Assembly: GCF_024170005.1 (NCBI RefSeq)
Contig: NZ_JALJXJ010000029.1
Span: forward strand, 1-38,462
DNA from: Azospirillum lipoferum
Lineage (GTDB): Bacteria > Pseudomonadota > Alphaproteobacteria > Azospirillales > Azospirillaceae
Reading direction: 5' to 3'
DNA: 38,462 nucleotides
In this document: one piece after another, positions 8,207-18,324 of the stretch
Layout of the letters: the number at the start of each line of letters is the position of its first letter
How positions within the stretch are numbered: the first letter of the stretch is position 1
Made by a program: the position numbers and the translations under genes
The notes under the pieces: generated by a model
What the model saw: only the letters and a program-made list of their open reading frames with translations
Told to the model about the DNA's origin: nothing
Databases searched by the model: none

Positions 8207-8234
8207 CGCGTCCTCCCCCTCTACCTCGATCAGA

Positions 8235-8265
8235 TGACAAATGTATCTGGTGTTGACATTTGTCA
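8235..8265. promoter_or_regulatory. Operator between SorC regulator and sugar operon
   Basis: TGACAAATGT (8235-8244) and ACATTTGTCA (8256-8265) form a perfect 10-bp-arm inverted repeat with an 11-bp spacer, centre to centre 21 bp (two helical turns). It is AT-richer than its surroundings and lies 29 bp from the regulator start. A TTGACA hexamer (8253-8258) overlaps the right arm and could be the -35 of the rightward operon; no strong -10 is seen 17 bp on. This is the expected arrangement for a SorC-type repressor. Confidence 0.75.
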
Positions 8266-8352
8266 CGCCCCACCACAAGCTCATCGTTGTCGGCGCAAGA
8301 CCGGCATCGAGAATTCGCCAGCCAGATAGCTGGCAATGGGAGGAGATTGGAA

Positions 8353-9300
8353 ATGAAAAACCAGCTTTCCGGAATGCTTGCGGCTGTCTCGATGGTTGCG
8401 ATGATGACCGCCGCGGGTGCAGCGCAGGCTCTCGACATCGCCTGGGTCCATGCCAACGCCGCGGCACAGTCGGAACAGCGGGTGAAGGCCGGCTTCGACG
8501 CCTGGACGAAGCAGAGCGGCAAGACCGACTGGAACATCAGCGTGCTGGACAGCGGTGGCTCGGGCGAGGCGACCGCCTCCAACATCCAGGACGCCGCCAA
8601 CCGCGGCGTGAAGGCCATCGTCATCACCATGGCCGACCTGCGCGCCAGCCGCGCGGCGCTCGACGCCGCCAAGGCCGCCAAGATCCCGGTCTTCGCCGTC
8701 GATTCCGGCTATGTCGACGGGGTGCTGGTCGATGTGACCACCAACAACTGGGCGATGTCGGCCAACGTTTCGGTCTATCTGCTCGACCAGATGGGCGGAC
8801 AGGGCAACCTCGTCTTCCTGCGCATGGCCGAACACCACGGCACCCGCAAGCGCGGCGACGTGATGGCGACGGTGCTGAAGGAATATTCGGGCGTGAAGGT
8901 GCTGGCGGAGCACAACATCAACTACACGGCGTTCTTCGAGGACACCAGCCGCACGATGGAGGATTACGTCGCGCGCTTCGGCAACACCATCACCGCCGTC
9001 TGGGCGCCGTGGGACGAGCCCGCGCAAGCCGCCGTAAACGTCATCAAGGGTGCCGGTCTCAAGAACGTGAAGGTGATCGGCATCGACGGCCACCCGCAGG
9101 CGGTCGCCGAGGTCTGCAAGCCCGACAGCCCGATGATCGCCACCGTGCGCCAGCCCTTCGAGGAGATGGGCAAGACCGTCGGCCAGTGGCTTGACGACGT
9201 GGTGGTGAAGGGCAAGCCCGCCGCCGAGGTGATCCCGACCAAGACCGTCTATCTCGACGCCCCGCTGGTCACCAAGCAGAACTGCAAGCAGTTCATGTGA
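8353..9300 (+). CDS. Sugar ABC transporter substrate-binding protein (RbsB/periplasmic binding protein type 1)
   Basis: A 315-residue periplasmic binding protein of the ribose/AI-2-like Peripla_BP_4 family. Residues 1-27 form a signal peptide ending AGAAQA, and the mature chain starts LDIAWVHANAA. Family landmarks include AIVITMADLRAS, VFAVDSGY, TAVWAPWDEPA and VIGIDGHPQAV. The ATG at 8353 follows GGGAGGAG at 8338-8345; an extension back to 8260 crosses the operator. It opens a long operon, so its ligand should be that of the E1/E2/kinase pathway. The ligand cannot be read from sequence; related proteins bind pentoses, polyols, deoxy-sugars and AI-2. Confidence 0.88.
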   Translation: MKNQLSGMLAAVSMVAMMTAAGAAQALDIAWVHANAAAQSEQRVKAGFDAWTKQSGKTDWNISVLDSGGSGEATASNIQDAANRGVKAIVITMADLRASRAALDAAKAAKIPVFAVDSGYVDGVLVDVTTNNWAMSANVSVYLLDQMGGQGNLVFLRMAEHHGTRKRGDVMATVLKEYSGVKVLAEHNINYTAFFEDTSRTMEDYVARFGNTITAVWAPWDEPAQAAVNVIKGAGLKNVKVIGIDGHPQAVAEVCKPDSPMIATVRQPFEEMGKTVGQWLDDVVVKGKPAAEVIPTKTVYLDAPLVTKQNCKQFM

Positions 9301-9343
9301 CCGGGTGCCGCCGGCCCGCGGTGGCGGATCCCTCCGCACCCGG
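9301..9343 (+). other. Intergenic mRNA hairpin after the binding-protein gene
   Basis: CCGGGTGC (9301-9308) pairs perfectly with GCACCCGG (9336-9343), starting at the base after the stop codon, with further G/C pairing possible inside. No T-run follows and the operon continues at 9404. Such stem-loops commonly protect the binding-protein message from 3' decay and raise its level over the ATPase and permease; that role is inferred. Confidence 0.5.
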
Positions 9344-9403
9344 GCCCGCGGCGGCCGGCTTGATCCCCTGCAGTTCCCAGATCCGCAGTTCCAAGAGGTC
9401 GCC

Positions 9404-10953
<1,550 letters not shown>

Positions 10954-10957
<4 letters not shown>

Positions 10958-11943
10958 CCGACACCGCCACCGGATCCCTCCCCAGCCATGACCGGCTGTT
11001 CGGGCTGCGCAAGGAGCATGTCCAGCGCTACAGCACGCTGGTCGTCCTGGTCGCTATGTTCCTGGTCTTCTCGATCAGCGTCGACCGTTTCCTGACCGGG
11101 CAGAATCTGCTGAACATCGCGCAGCAGATCTCGATGCTGACCATCGTCGGCGCCGGCCTGACCTTCGGCTTCGCCGCCCGCGAGATGGATTTGTCGGTCG
11201 GCTACACCGTCGGCCTTGCCGGCGTGCTGGTGCCGCTGCTGCTGGTCAAGGGCGTGCCGCTCCCGCTCGCCCTGCTGGCGGGGCTCGGCGCCGGGCTGGC
11301 GGTGGGGGCTGCCAACGCGATCCTGGTCACGCTGGTCGGCATCCCGTCGCTGATCGCGACGCTGGCCGTCGGCTCCATCCTCTACGGCATCAACTTCCTG
11401 ATGACCGGCGGCCGGGCGATCTATGGCGGGCTGGACGACGTCTATCTCTGGCTCGGCCAGGGGCGCATCGCCGGCATCCCGATCCTCGCCTTCTTCATGC
11501 TGGCCGCCGTGCTGGTCGCGTGGTTCGTCATGGAGCGGACGATCTTCGGCCGCTACATATACGCCGTCGGCGGCAACCAGAAGGCGGCGGAGCTTTCCGG
11601 CATCCGGGTGCGCAAGTACCGCGCCGCCGCCCTGGTCGTCTGCTCGCTGTTCGCGGTGATGGCCGGCACGCTGCTCGCCGCCCGGCTTGGCTCCGGCCAG
11701 CCGAACGCCGGCGAACGCTACCTGCTCGACGGGCTGGCGACGGTCTTCATCGGCATGACCATGTTCCGGCCGGGCACCGCCACCGTCCTCGGCACCTTCT
11801 TCGGCGCGCTCTTCATCGGGGTCATCAACAACGGCCTCAACCTGATGGGGATGGACACATACATCCAGGCGATCGTGAAGGGCGTCATCATCCTTGCCGC
11901 CGTCGCCGTCGTCTCGCGCAGCACCAAACTCAACCTTCTTTGA
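10954..11943 (+). CDS. Sugar ABC transporter permease (RbsC/BPD_transp_2 type)
   Basis: A 329-residue integral membrane protein with eight to ten hydrophobic segments. It carries the RbsC-type substrate-pathway signature (FAAREMDLSVGYTVGLAGV, about 71-89, corresponding to the GGIDLSVG motif) and the cytoplasmic EAA-like loop region around YAVGGNQKAAELSGI. Its start overlaps the ATPase stop by 4 nt. One permease gene fits the homodimeric RbsC arrangement, so the transporter (binding protein, ATPase, permease) is complete. Confidence 0.9.
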
Positions 11944-11957
11944 AATCGGAGTCTTCG

Positions 11958-13031
11958 ATGTACGAGGCTGACCTCCGGGCTACGGCCGGCCGCAACATGG
12001 CGGGCCGGGTCGGGGCGGGCGCCAACACGCGCCTTCCCGAACTCTACCGGACGATGCGCCGGATCCGCACCTTCGAGGAGCGCGTGGGCGAACTGTTCGT
12101 CCGCGGCCAGTCGGCCGGCTCCATGCTGCACCTGTCGATCGGCGAGGAGAGCGCCGCCGCCGGCGTCTGCGCAAACTTGCGCGACGGCGACAGCTTCACC
12201 ACCCACCACCGCGGCCACGGCATATTCCTCGCCCGCGGCGCCGACCCGGCCCGCATGATGGCGGAGATCGGCGGCAAGGAAGCCGGCTATTGCCACGGCA
12301 AGGGCGGGTCGATGCACATCGCCGACATGGGGCTGGGCCATCTCGGCGCCAACGCCATCGTCGGCGGCGGCATCCCGGCGGTGGTCGGCGCCGGCCTTTC
12401 CGCGCGCCACCACAAGACGGGCGCCGTCAGCGTCGCTTTCTTCGGCGACGGTGCCACCGGCCAGGGCATCCTGTACGAGAGCATGAACATGGCCGCCCTC
12501 TGGCACCTGCCTTGCGTCTTCGTCTGCATCAACAACCAGTACGGCATGGGCACCAACATCGCCCAGGCGACCGCCAACCCCAACCTGCACGAACGCGCAG
12601 CCGCCTTCGGCCTCGCGGCGGAGACGGTGGACGGCCTCGATGTCGAGGCGGTGGCCGAGGCCGCCGAACGGCTGGTCGAAGGGGCGCGGGCCGGCAAGCC
12701 CGCCTTCCTGGCGGTGTCGTGCTACCGCTTCTACGGCCATGCCCGCAAGGACAAGTCTCCCTACCGCGACCCGGTGGAGGAAGAGGCCGGCCGCCGGCAG
12801 GATCCGGTCGCCTTCGCCCGCGCCGCCTTGATCGACCGCGGGCTGGAATCGGAGAGCGAACTGGACCGGCTGGATACCGAGATCGGTGCCGAGATGGACG
12901 CGACCATCGACTTCACCGTGGCGCAGACCGAGCCGCCGCTCGCCTCGATGTTCCGCGACGTCTATGCGCCCGAGGAACCCGAACCCGAACCGGTGCGCGC
13001 CCGCATCGACCGCGTTCTGGCGCGGGACTGA
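11958..13031 (+). CDS. Thiamine-pyrophosphate-dependent dehydrogenase E1 component, alpha subunit (acetoin dehydrogenase-like)
   Basis: A 357-residue E1-alpha. The TPP/Mg2+ motif GDGATGQG starts at residue 163 and ends with INNQYGMGT (Asn pair at 192-193). THHRGHG (82-88) and YCHGKGGSMH (111-120) supply the His residues around the cofactor. Length and motifs fit both acetoin dehydrogenase AcoA and pyruvate dehydrogenase PdhA; the short form paired with a separate beta subunit and an AcoC-like E2 favours an acyloin-cleaving enzyme. GGAG at 11947-11950 precedes the ATG, 14 nt after the permease gene. The enzyme would bind a ketone or keto acid on TPP and pass the acyl group to lipoyl-E2. Confidence 0.9.
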   Translation: MYEADLRATAGRNMAGRVGAGANTRLPELYRTMRRIRTFEERVGELFVRGQSAGSMLHLSIGEESAAAGVCANLRDGDSFTTHHRGHGIFLARGADPARMMAEIGGKEAGYCHGKGGSMHIADMGLGHLGANAIVGGGIPAVVGAGLSARHHKTGAVSVAFFGDGATGQGILYESMNMAALWHLPCVFVCINNQYGMGTNIAQATANPNLHERAAAFGLAAETVDGLDVEAVAEAAERLVEGARAGKPAFLAVSCYRFYGHARKDKSPYRDPVEEEAGRRQDPVAFARAALIDRGLESESELDRLDTEIGAEMDATIDFTVAQTEPPLASMFRDVYAPEEPEPEPVRARIDRVLARD

Positions 13032-13042
13032 GGAGACCGAAG

Positions 13043-14038
13043 ATGGCACTTCAGGAACTGACCTATCGCGACGCCCTACGCAAGGCGCTGGCCGACGCGA
13101 TGACCGAAAACCCGGACGTGGTGATCCTCGGCGAGGAGGTCGGCCGCTATGGCGGCGCCTATGGCGTCACCAAGGATCTGATCAAGGAGTTCGGGGCGGA
13201 GCGGGTGATCGACACGCCGATCTCCGAACCGGCCATCGTCGGCGCCGCGGTCGGTGCGGCGATGACCGGCCTGCGCCCGGTGGCGGAGCTGATGTATGTC
13301 GATTTCATCGGCATGACGATGGACCAGCTCGCCAATCAGGCCGCCAAAATCCGCTACATGTTCGGCGGCCAGATCGGCGTGCCGATGGTTCTGCGCACCC
13401 AGGGCGGCACCGGGCGGTCGGCCGGCGCCCAGCACAGCCAGAGCCTGGAAGCCTATGTGATGCACACGCCGGGCCTGCGGCTGGCGATGCCCGCCACGGT
13501 AGCCGACGCCTATCACCTGCTGCGCATGGCGCTGACCAAGCCCGACCCGGTCGTCTTCATCGAGCACAAGGCGCTCTACACGATGAAGGAAAGCGTCGAT
13601 CTGGATGCCGAGCCGCTGACCTGGGGCAAGGCGGCAGTGCGACGCGAGGGGCGCGATCTGGTCATCGTCACCTATTCCCGCCAGCTTCACTACTGCCTGG
13701 AAGCGGCGCGCACGATGTCGGCCCAGGGTATCGAGGCAACGGTGATCGACCTCCGCACGCTGAACCCGCTCGATTTCGACACCATCCGCGCCCATGTCGA
13801 ACGCACCGGCCGCGCCATGGTGGTCAGCGAAGGCGTGATGACTGCCGGTGTCGCCGCCGAGCTGTCGGCGCGGATCACCGAGGAATGCTTCGACTTCCTT
13901 GAGGACCCAGTCGTGCGCGTGACCGGCGAGGACATCCCGATCTCGGTGTCGACCGTGCTGGAAACCGGATCGGTGCCCGGCCCGCAGCTGATCGCCGACA
14001 CCGCGCTGAGGATGCTGGCCGGACGGGTGCCGGCATGA
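13043..14038 (+). CDS. Thiamine-dependent dehydrogenase E1 component, beta subunit (acetoin dehydrogenase-like)
   Basis: A 331-residue E1-beta of the transketolase pyrimidine-binding/C-terminal type. It has LGEEVGRYGGAYGVTK (about 29-44) with the Glu that activates the TPP aminopyrimidine, DTPISEPAIVGAAVGAAM (about 58-75), and a C-terminal domain ending near TGEDIPI. It follows the alpha gene by 11 nt (GAGGAGACC as ribosome-binding region) and overlaps the E2 gene by 4 nt, so an alpha2-beta2 E1 is expected. Substrate specificity cannot be decided from these motifs. Confidence 0.92.
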   Translation: MALQELTYRDALRKALADAMTENPDVVILGEEVGRYGGAYGVTKDLIKEFGAERVIDTPISEPAIVGAAVGAAMTGLRPVAELMYVDFIGMTMDQLANQAAKIRYMFGGQIGVPMVLRTQGGTGRSAGAQHSQSLEAYVMHTPGLRLAMPATVADAYHLLRMALTKPDPVVFIEHKALYTMKESVDLDAEPLTWGKAAVRREGRDLVIVTYSRQLHYCLEAARTMSAQGIEATVIDLRTLNPLDFDTIRAHVERTGRAMVVSEGVMTAGVAAELSARITEECFDFLEDPVVRVTGEDIPISVSTVLETGSVPGPQLIADTALRMLAGRVPA

Positions 14039-15630
14039 CGACGCTCAGTACGACGAACCTTACGCTGACCATGCCCCGGCTGGGCGAGACGATGGAGGAA
14101 GGCGTCATCGTCGGCTGGCTGGTGGTGCCGGGGCAGCAGTTCCGGCGCGGCGACGCCATCCTGGAACTGGAAACCGACAAGACCGTCGTCGAATATCCCG
14201 CCCTTGGTGACGGCCGTCTCGAGGAGACGCTGGTGTCGACCGGCGACCGTGTTCCGGTCGGCGCCCCGATTGCCCGCGTCGCGGTCCTGTCGGCCGACGA
14301 ATGGGCGGCCGCGCTGCCCGACGGTGCTGAAACCGAAGCGTCGCCCACGACTGCGAACACGACTAGGTCACCGTCCATCCTCGCCATGCCGCGTCTCGGC
14401 GAGACGATGGAGGAGGGGGTGATCGTCGGCTGGCTGGTGGGGGAGGGCGAGAGCTACGCCCGCGGCGCGTCGATCCTGGAGATCGAGACCGACAAGACGG
14501 TGGCCGAGGTTCCCGCCCTGTCGGACGGCCGTCTGCTGCGCATCCTCGCCCAGCCGGGCGAGCGCATCGCGGTCGGCACGCCGATTGCCGAAGTGGACGG
14601 CGAGGTGGAGGAGGCGGTCGCGCCGAACGGAGCTCCGGCCGCCGTCACGGCGGCTGCTGCACCGGTGGACAACGGTACCGGCACGCAGGGTCCGGAGCGC
14701 CGCAGCGACAGCCGTCTGCGCGCCACGCCGACCGCAAGGCGAATGGCCCGCCAGCGCGGCGTCGCCCTGGATACGCTCCGCGGCAGCGGGCGCCGCGGCC
14801 GGATCGAGCGTGCCGATGTCGAACGTGCCGCCGGTTTGAAGGGCCCTGCGCCCGCCGATCTGCGCTGGCTCGATACCCCGGCCGGGCGGCTGGCTTATGC
14901 GCAGGCCGGAAACGCCGGTCCGGTGCATCTGTTGGTCCATGGCTTCGCCGGTGACCGCACCGCTTGGGCCAATCTGGGTTCCGGTCTCGCCCGCTCCGGC
15001 AAGCGTGCCGTGATGCCCGACCTTCCTGGCCATGGCGCGACCGGCATCGAGGCGGCGGATGTGGACGGGCTGGCCGCCGCGGTGACGGCGCTGGCGGAAA
15101 GCCTTCCGGGACCGCTGGTTCTGGTCGGCCATTCGCTGGGTGCCGCGGCTGCCGTTCACGCCGCCCGGCGGCTCGGCGACCGGGTGGCGCGCCTCGTCCT
15201 GCTCACCCCCGCCGGCTGCGGGCCTAGGATCGGCGCCGAGTTCGTCCACGGCATGGCGGCGGCGGAAACCACCGGCGAGGTGTCGCATCTGCTGCGCCTG
15301 CTGGGGCCGCGCGGCGGCCAGCTTTCCGACGCCGCCCTTGCCGCGATGGCGCGCGAGATGGGCCGAGGGCGCCTGCGCGGGCTCGCAGCGGCACTTGCCA
15401 CACCTGACGGCCGGCAGCGGATCGACCTGCTGCGTCCGCTGGCGGAGTTGGCGGAGCGCATCCCCGTCTGCGCGGTCTTCGGTCTGGACGACCGCATCGT
15501 CCCGCCGACCGACGCGCTCAACCTGCCGCCGCGCGTGGCGGCCCATTTCCTGCCGACCGGCCACATGCCGCAATGGGACGCCCCGCGGGAGGTCGCGGCC
15601 CTGATCAGCGAGGAGACTCCGCATGGATGA
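14035..15630 (+). CDS. E2-type protein with two lipoyl domains, subunit-binding domain and alpha/beta-hydrolase end (AcoC-like)
   Basis: A 531-residue multidomain protein. Lipoyl domain 1 (about 10-85; lipoylated K49 in LETDKTVVE), lipoyl domain 2 (about 115-190; K154 in IETDKTVAE), an Ala/Pro-rich linker, a peripheral subunit-binding domain (about 227-263; RATPTARRMARQ), then an alpha/beta-hydrolase domain (about 279-531) instead of the usual CoA-dependent acyltransferase. The hydrolase keeps a full triad: S368 in GHSLG, Asp in FGLDDRIVPP, His in PTGHMPQW. Acetoin-dehydrogenase E2 (AcoC) of Pseudomonas has a similar lipoyl-plus-hydrolase layout but one lipoyl domain; the doubled domain here looks like an internal duplication, since DNA around 14074 and 14387 is very similar. 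No E3 gene is nearby. Confidence 0.9.
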   Translation: MTTLSTTNLTLTMPRLGETMEEGVIVGWLVVPGQQFRRGDAILELETDKTVVEYPALGDGRLEETLVSTGDRVPVGAPIARVAVLSADEWAAALPDGAETEASPTTANTTRSPSILAMPRLGETMEEGVIVGWLVGEGESYARGASILEIETDKTVAEVPALSDGRLLRILAQPGERIAVGTPIAEVDGEVEEAVAPNGAPAAVTAAAAPVDNGTGTQGPERRSDSRLRATPTARRMARQRGVALDTLRGSGRRGRIERADVERAAGLKGPAPADLRWLDTPAGRLAYAQAGNAGPVHLLVHGFAGDRTAWANLGSGLARSGKRAVMPDLPGHGATGIEAADVDGLAAAVTALAESLPGPLVLVGHSLGAAAAVHAARRLGDRVARLVLLTPAGCGPRIGAEFVHGMAAAETTGEVSHLLRLLGPRGGQLSDAALAAMAREMGRGRLRGLAAALATPDGRQRIDLLRPLAELAERIPVCAVFGLDDRIVPPTDALNLPPRVAAHFLPTGHMPQWDAPREVAALISEETPHG

Positions 15631-15958
15631 CGCAAAGACCGATCTGGCGGCGGCGAAGGCGCGGCTCGGCGCCTTCGCCAAGGCCGCACCCGCCTTGATG
15701 AAGGGCTTCGCCGAGGTCAGCCGGACGGCCAGCGCAGCCGGTTCCTTCACGCCCGCGCAGAAGGAGCTGATGGCGGTGGCGATCTCCGTCGCCACCCGCT
15801 GCGAGGACTGCATCCTCTACCATGTCGACGGCGCCCGCCGGCACGGCGCCGCCGAGGCCGACCTTGTCGAGGCGCTGGAGGTCGCGGTCGAAATGGGCGG
15901 CGGTCCCGCCGTGATGTATGCCGGCAAGGCGCTGGCGGCATTCCGGTCGCTCGGCTGA
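15623..15958 (+). CDS. AhpD/carboxymuconolactone-decarboxylase-like protein
   Basis: A 111-residue helical protein with the AhpD active-site pattern ATRCEDCILYHVDGA: C60 and C63 as the CxxC pair and H67, preceded by acidic E48. The start overlaps the E2 gene by 8 nt. AhpD of Mycobacterium is an alkylhydroperoxidase that takes electrons from a lipoylated E2 and E3, so coupling to a lipoyl E2 gene is suggestive. A peroxidase or disulfide-reductase partner of this complex is inferred; members of this family may also be decarboxylases or of unknown function. Confidence 0.8.
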   Translation: MDDAKTDLAAAKARLGAFAKAAPALMKGFAEVSRTASAAGSFTPAQKELMAVAISVATRCEDCILYHVDGARRHGAAEADLVEALEVAVEMGGGPAVMYAGKALAAFRSLG

Positions 15959-16027
15959 AAAACGCTTGTCCAACAACGCTCGTCTCAAGAGCGGAAGCCG
16001 GCGTCTTTGCAAGGGGAGGATACGGGA

Positions 16028-17566
16028 ATGGCCTATTACCTGACCGCCGATGGCGGTACCGAGAGTCTGCGGGCGCGCATCTACGATCTGACCGGACGCT
16101 GCCTCGGCCAGAAGGCCGTCGCCTACGACACGCAGTTCGGTCCGGGGGCGAGGGCGGAGCAGGATCCGGAGGACTGGTGGCGGGCGCTGGCCGACGCCAC
16201 CCGCGGCGCCGTCGCCGATGCCGGCATCGACGCGGCGGAGATCGAGGCGATGTGCTTCGCCACCACCTGCTGCACGGTCGTAGCGCTCGACGCCGACGGG
16301 CGGGCGCTGCGTCCGGCGCTGCTGTGGATGGACGTGCGCGCCCATGCCGAAGCCGAGGCGGTGCTCGCCACCGGCGACCCGGCGCTGAAGATCAACGGGG
16401 CGGGGCGCGGCCCGGTCTCCGCGGAGTGGATGATCCCCAAGGCGCTGTGGCTGAAGCGGAACGAGCCCGCGATCTTCGCCGCGGCCCACACAATCTGCGA
16501 ATACCAGGATTTCCTCACTCTGCGCCTGACCGGCGAGCGGGTGGCCAGCCTCGACAATGCCGGCCTGCGCTGGCACTACTCCAGCCGCGACGGCGGCTGG
16601 GCGCGCGGTATTCTCAAGGCACTCGACCTGGAGGAGTTGGAGGCCAAATGGCCGGCCCGTGTGCTGGCTCCCGGTGCGGTGGTCGGCACGCTGACGGCCG
16701 AGGCCGCCGAGGCGCTCGGGCTGCGGCGCTCGGTCAAGCTGGTGCAGGGCGGGGCGGATGCGCTGATCGGCATGATCGGGCTCGGCGTCGCCCAGCCGGG
16801 CCAGCTCGCGCTGATCACCGGGTCCTCGCACCTGCAGTTCGGCGTCACGGAGGCGCCGCTGCATGCCCCCGGCGTCTGGGGCAGCTATCCCGACATCGTC
16901 TATCCCGGCCGCTGGATCGTCGAGGGCGGCCAGACCTCCACCGGTTCGATCGTCAACTGGCTGCGCCGCTTCAGCGGCGGCACGCTCGACCTCGCCACCC
17001 TGAACGCCAAAGCAGCGGCGCTGGAGCCGGGATCGGACGGTCTGCTCGTCCTCGACCATTTCCAGGGCAACCGCACCCCCTACACCGATCCGCTCAGCCG
17101 CGGCGCCATCGTCGGGCTGACGCTGGCCCACGAACCGCATCAGGTCTTCCGCGCGATCATCGAGGGCATCGGCTTCGGCACTCGCGCCATCCTCGACGCC
17201 TTCCGCGCCGGCGGATACGGCTCGACCGAGATCACGGTGGGCGGCGGCGCCACCGCCTCGCAGCTGTGGATGCAGATCCACGCCGACACCGCCGGCCTGC
17301 CGGTGCGCATCCCGGCCTCGGCCGACGCGCCGTCCACCGGTTCGGCGGTGCTGGCCGCCCACGGTGCCGGCCGCTTCGCCAGCATCGACGAGGGCATCGC
17401 CGCGATGGTGCGCCCAGGCACCAGCATCGAGCCGCGCCCACGCGAATCCGCCCTCTACGAGGAGATCTACCAGCGCTACCTCGCCCTCTACCCGGCGCTG
17501 AAGGGCGTGCTGAACGGGCCGGTGCCAACACCGGTCGCAACTCCGGTCAGGGAGCCCGCGGCATGA
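16028..17566 (+). CDS. FGGY-family carbohydrate kinase
   Basis: A 512-residue actin-fold sugar kinase. FGGY_N begins with a phosphate-1-like loop (YLTADGGTESLRA, about 4-16). Sugar-binding residues lie near LLWMDVRAH and YQDFLTLRLTGE. FGGY_C contains ALITGSSHLQFGV and the adenosine loop EITVGGGATASQLWMQIHAD (catalytic-base Asp upstream in VQGGADALIG). The ATG at 16028 follows AGGGGAGGA; a GTG extension to 16007 would swallow it. The gene ends in an ATGA overlap with the first SDR. Members phosphorylate ribulose, xylulose, erythritol, AI-2 and others; 1-deoxyxylulose is a known side substrate of E. coli XylB. Specificity is not readable here. Confidence 0.9.
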   Translation: MAYYLTADGGTESLRARIYDLTGRCLGQKAVAYDTQFGPGARAEQDPEDWWRALADATRGAVADAGIDAAEIEAMCFATTCCTVVALDADGRALRPALLWMDVRAHAEAEAVLATGDPALKINGAGRGPVSAEWMIPKALWLKRNEPAIFAAAHTICEYQDFLTLRLTGERVASLDNAGLRWHYSSRDGGWARGILKALDLEELEAKWPARVLAPGAVVGTLTAEAAEALGLRRSVKLVQGGADALIGMIGLGVAQPGQLALITGSSHLQFGVTEAPLHAPGVWGSYPDIVYPGRWIVEGGQTSTGSIVNWLRRFSGGTLDLATLNAKAAALEPGSDGLLVLDHFQGNRTPYTDPLSRGAIVGLTLAHEPHQVFRAIIEGIGFGTRAILDAFRAGGYGSTEITVGGGATASQLWMQIHADTAGLPVRIPASADAPSTGSAVLAAHGAGRFASIDEGIAAMVRPGTSIEPRPRESALYEEIYQRYLALYPALKGVLNGPVPTPVATPVREPAA

Positions 17567-18309
17567 AGGAGTTCGACCTCGGCGGCCGGCTCGCCGTCGT
17601 CACCGGCGGGGCCGCCGGAATCGGCCAGTCGATTGCCCGCGTCCTGACCGAGGCCGGCGCCCGCGTCGCGATCCTCGACCGAGACGGCGACGCCGCCCGC
17701 CGGCTGGTGGACGAGATCGGCGGGCGGGCCTACACTCTCGACGTCACCGACGCCGAAGCGGCCGAAGATGTTTCCGCCCGTCTGGTCGCCGAGGCCGGCG
17801 TGCCGCACATCCTCGTGAACAATGCCGGCATCGTCCACAACGCGCCGGCCGTCGATGTCGATCTGGCGGACTGGCGCCGGGTGATCGACGTCAACCTGCA
17901 TGGCGTCTTCCACACCGCCCGAGCCTTCGGCCGCCCGATGGTCGAGGCGGGCAGGGGATCGGTCGTCAACATCAGCTCGATGTGCGGCGAGGTCGTCGTC
18001 CATCCGCAGCCCCAGGCCGCCTACAACGCGGCCAAGGCAGGCGTGAACCTGCTGACCAAGTCGCTGGCGGTGGAATGGGCCGGCCGCGTGCGGGTGAACG
18101 CCGTCGCCCCCGGCTACACCGCCACCGAACTGACCCTGGCCGGCCGCTCCCGCCCCGAATGGTTCGAACGCTGGCTCGCCGCCACGCCGATGGGCTGGTT
18201 GGGCGAACCGCGCGAGGTGGCGCTGGCCGTCGCCTTTCTCGCCTCCGACGCGGCGAGCTTCATCACCGGAACCGTCCTGGCCGTCGACGGCGGCTACACC
18301 GCTTTTTGA
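17563..18309 (+). CDS. Short-chain dehydrogenase/reductase (classical SDR), probable polyol or sugar dehydrogenase
   Basis: A 248-residue classical SDR: NAD(P)-binding TGGAAGIG at 14-21, VNNAGI at 85-90, catalytic S138/S139 in NISSMCG, Y154 and K158 in AAYNAAKAG, and the C-terminal VLAVDGGYTAF. An acidic Asp after the second strand (ILDRDGD, about 37-43) points to NAD+ rather than NADP+. It is translationally coupled to the kinase gene (4-nt overlap). Within this operon it probably oxidises the imported substrate to a ketose before phosphorylation; this is inferred from position. Confidence 0.88.
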   Translation: MKEFDLGGRLAVVTGGAAGIGQSIARVLTEAGARVAILDRDGDAARRLVDEIGGRAYTLDVTDAEAAEDVSARLVAEAGVPHILVNNAGIVHNAPAVDVDLADWRRVIDVNLHGVFHTARAFGRPMVEAGRGSVVNISSMCGEVVVHPQPQAAYNAAKAGVNLLTKSLAVEWAGRVRVNAVAPGYTATELTLAGRSRPEWFERWLAATPMGWLGEPREVALAVAFLASDAASFITGTVLAVDGGYTAF

Positions 18310-18324
18310 ATGGAGAACAAGGAT

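Noticed and set aside
11958..15630. Housekeeping pyruvate dehydrogenase complex
   Set aside because: The E2 lacks a CoA acyltransferase core, no E3 or lipoate gene is adjacent, and the genes are embedded in a sugar-transport/kinase operon with a SorC regulator.
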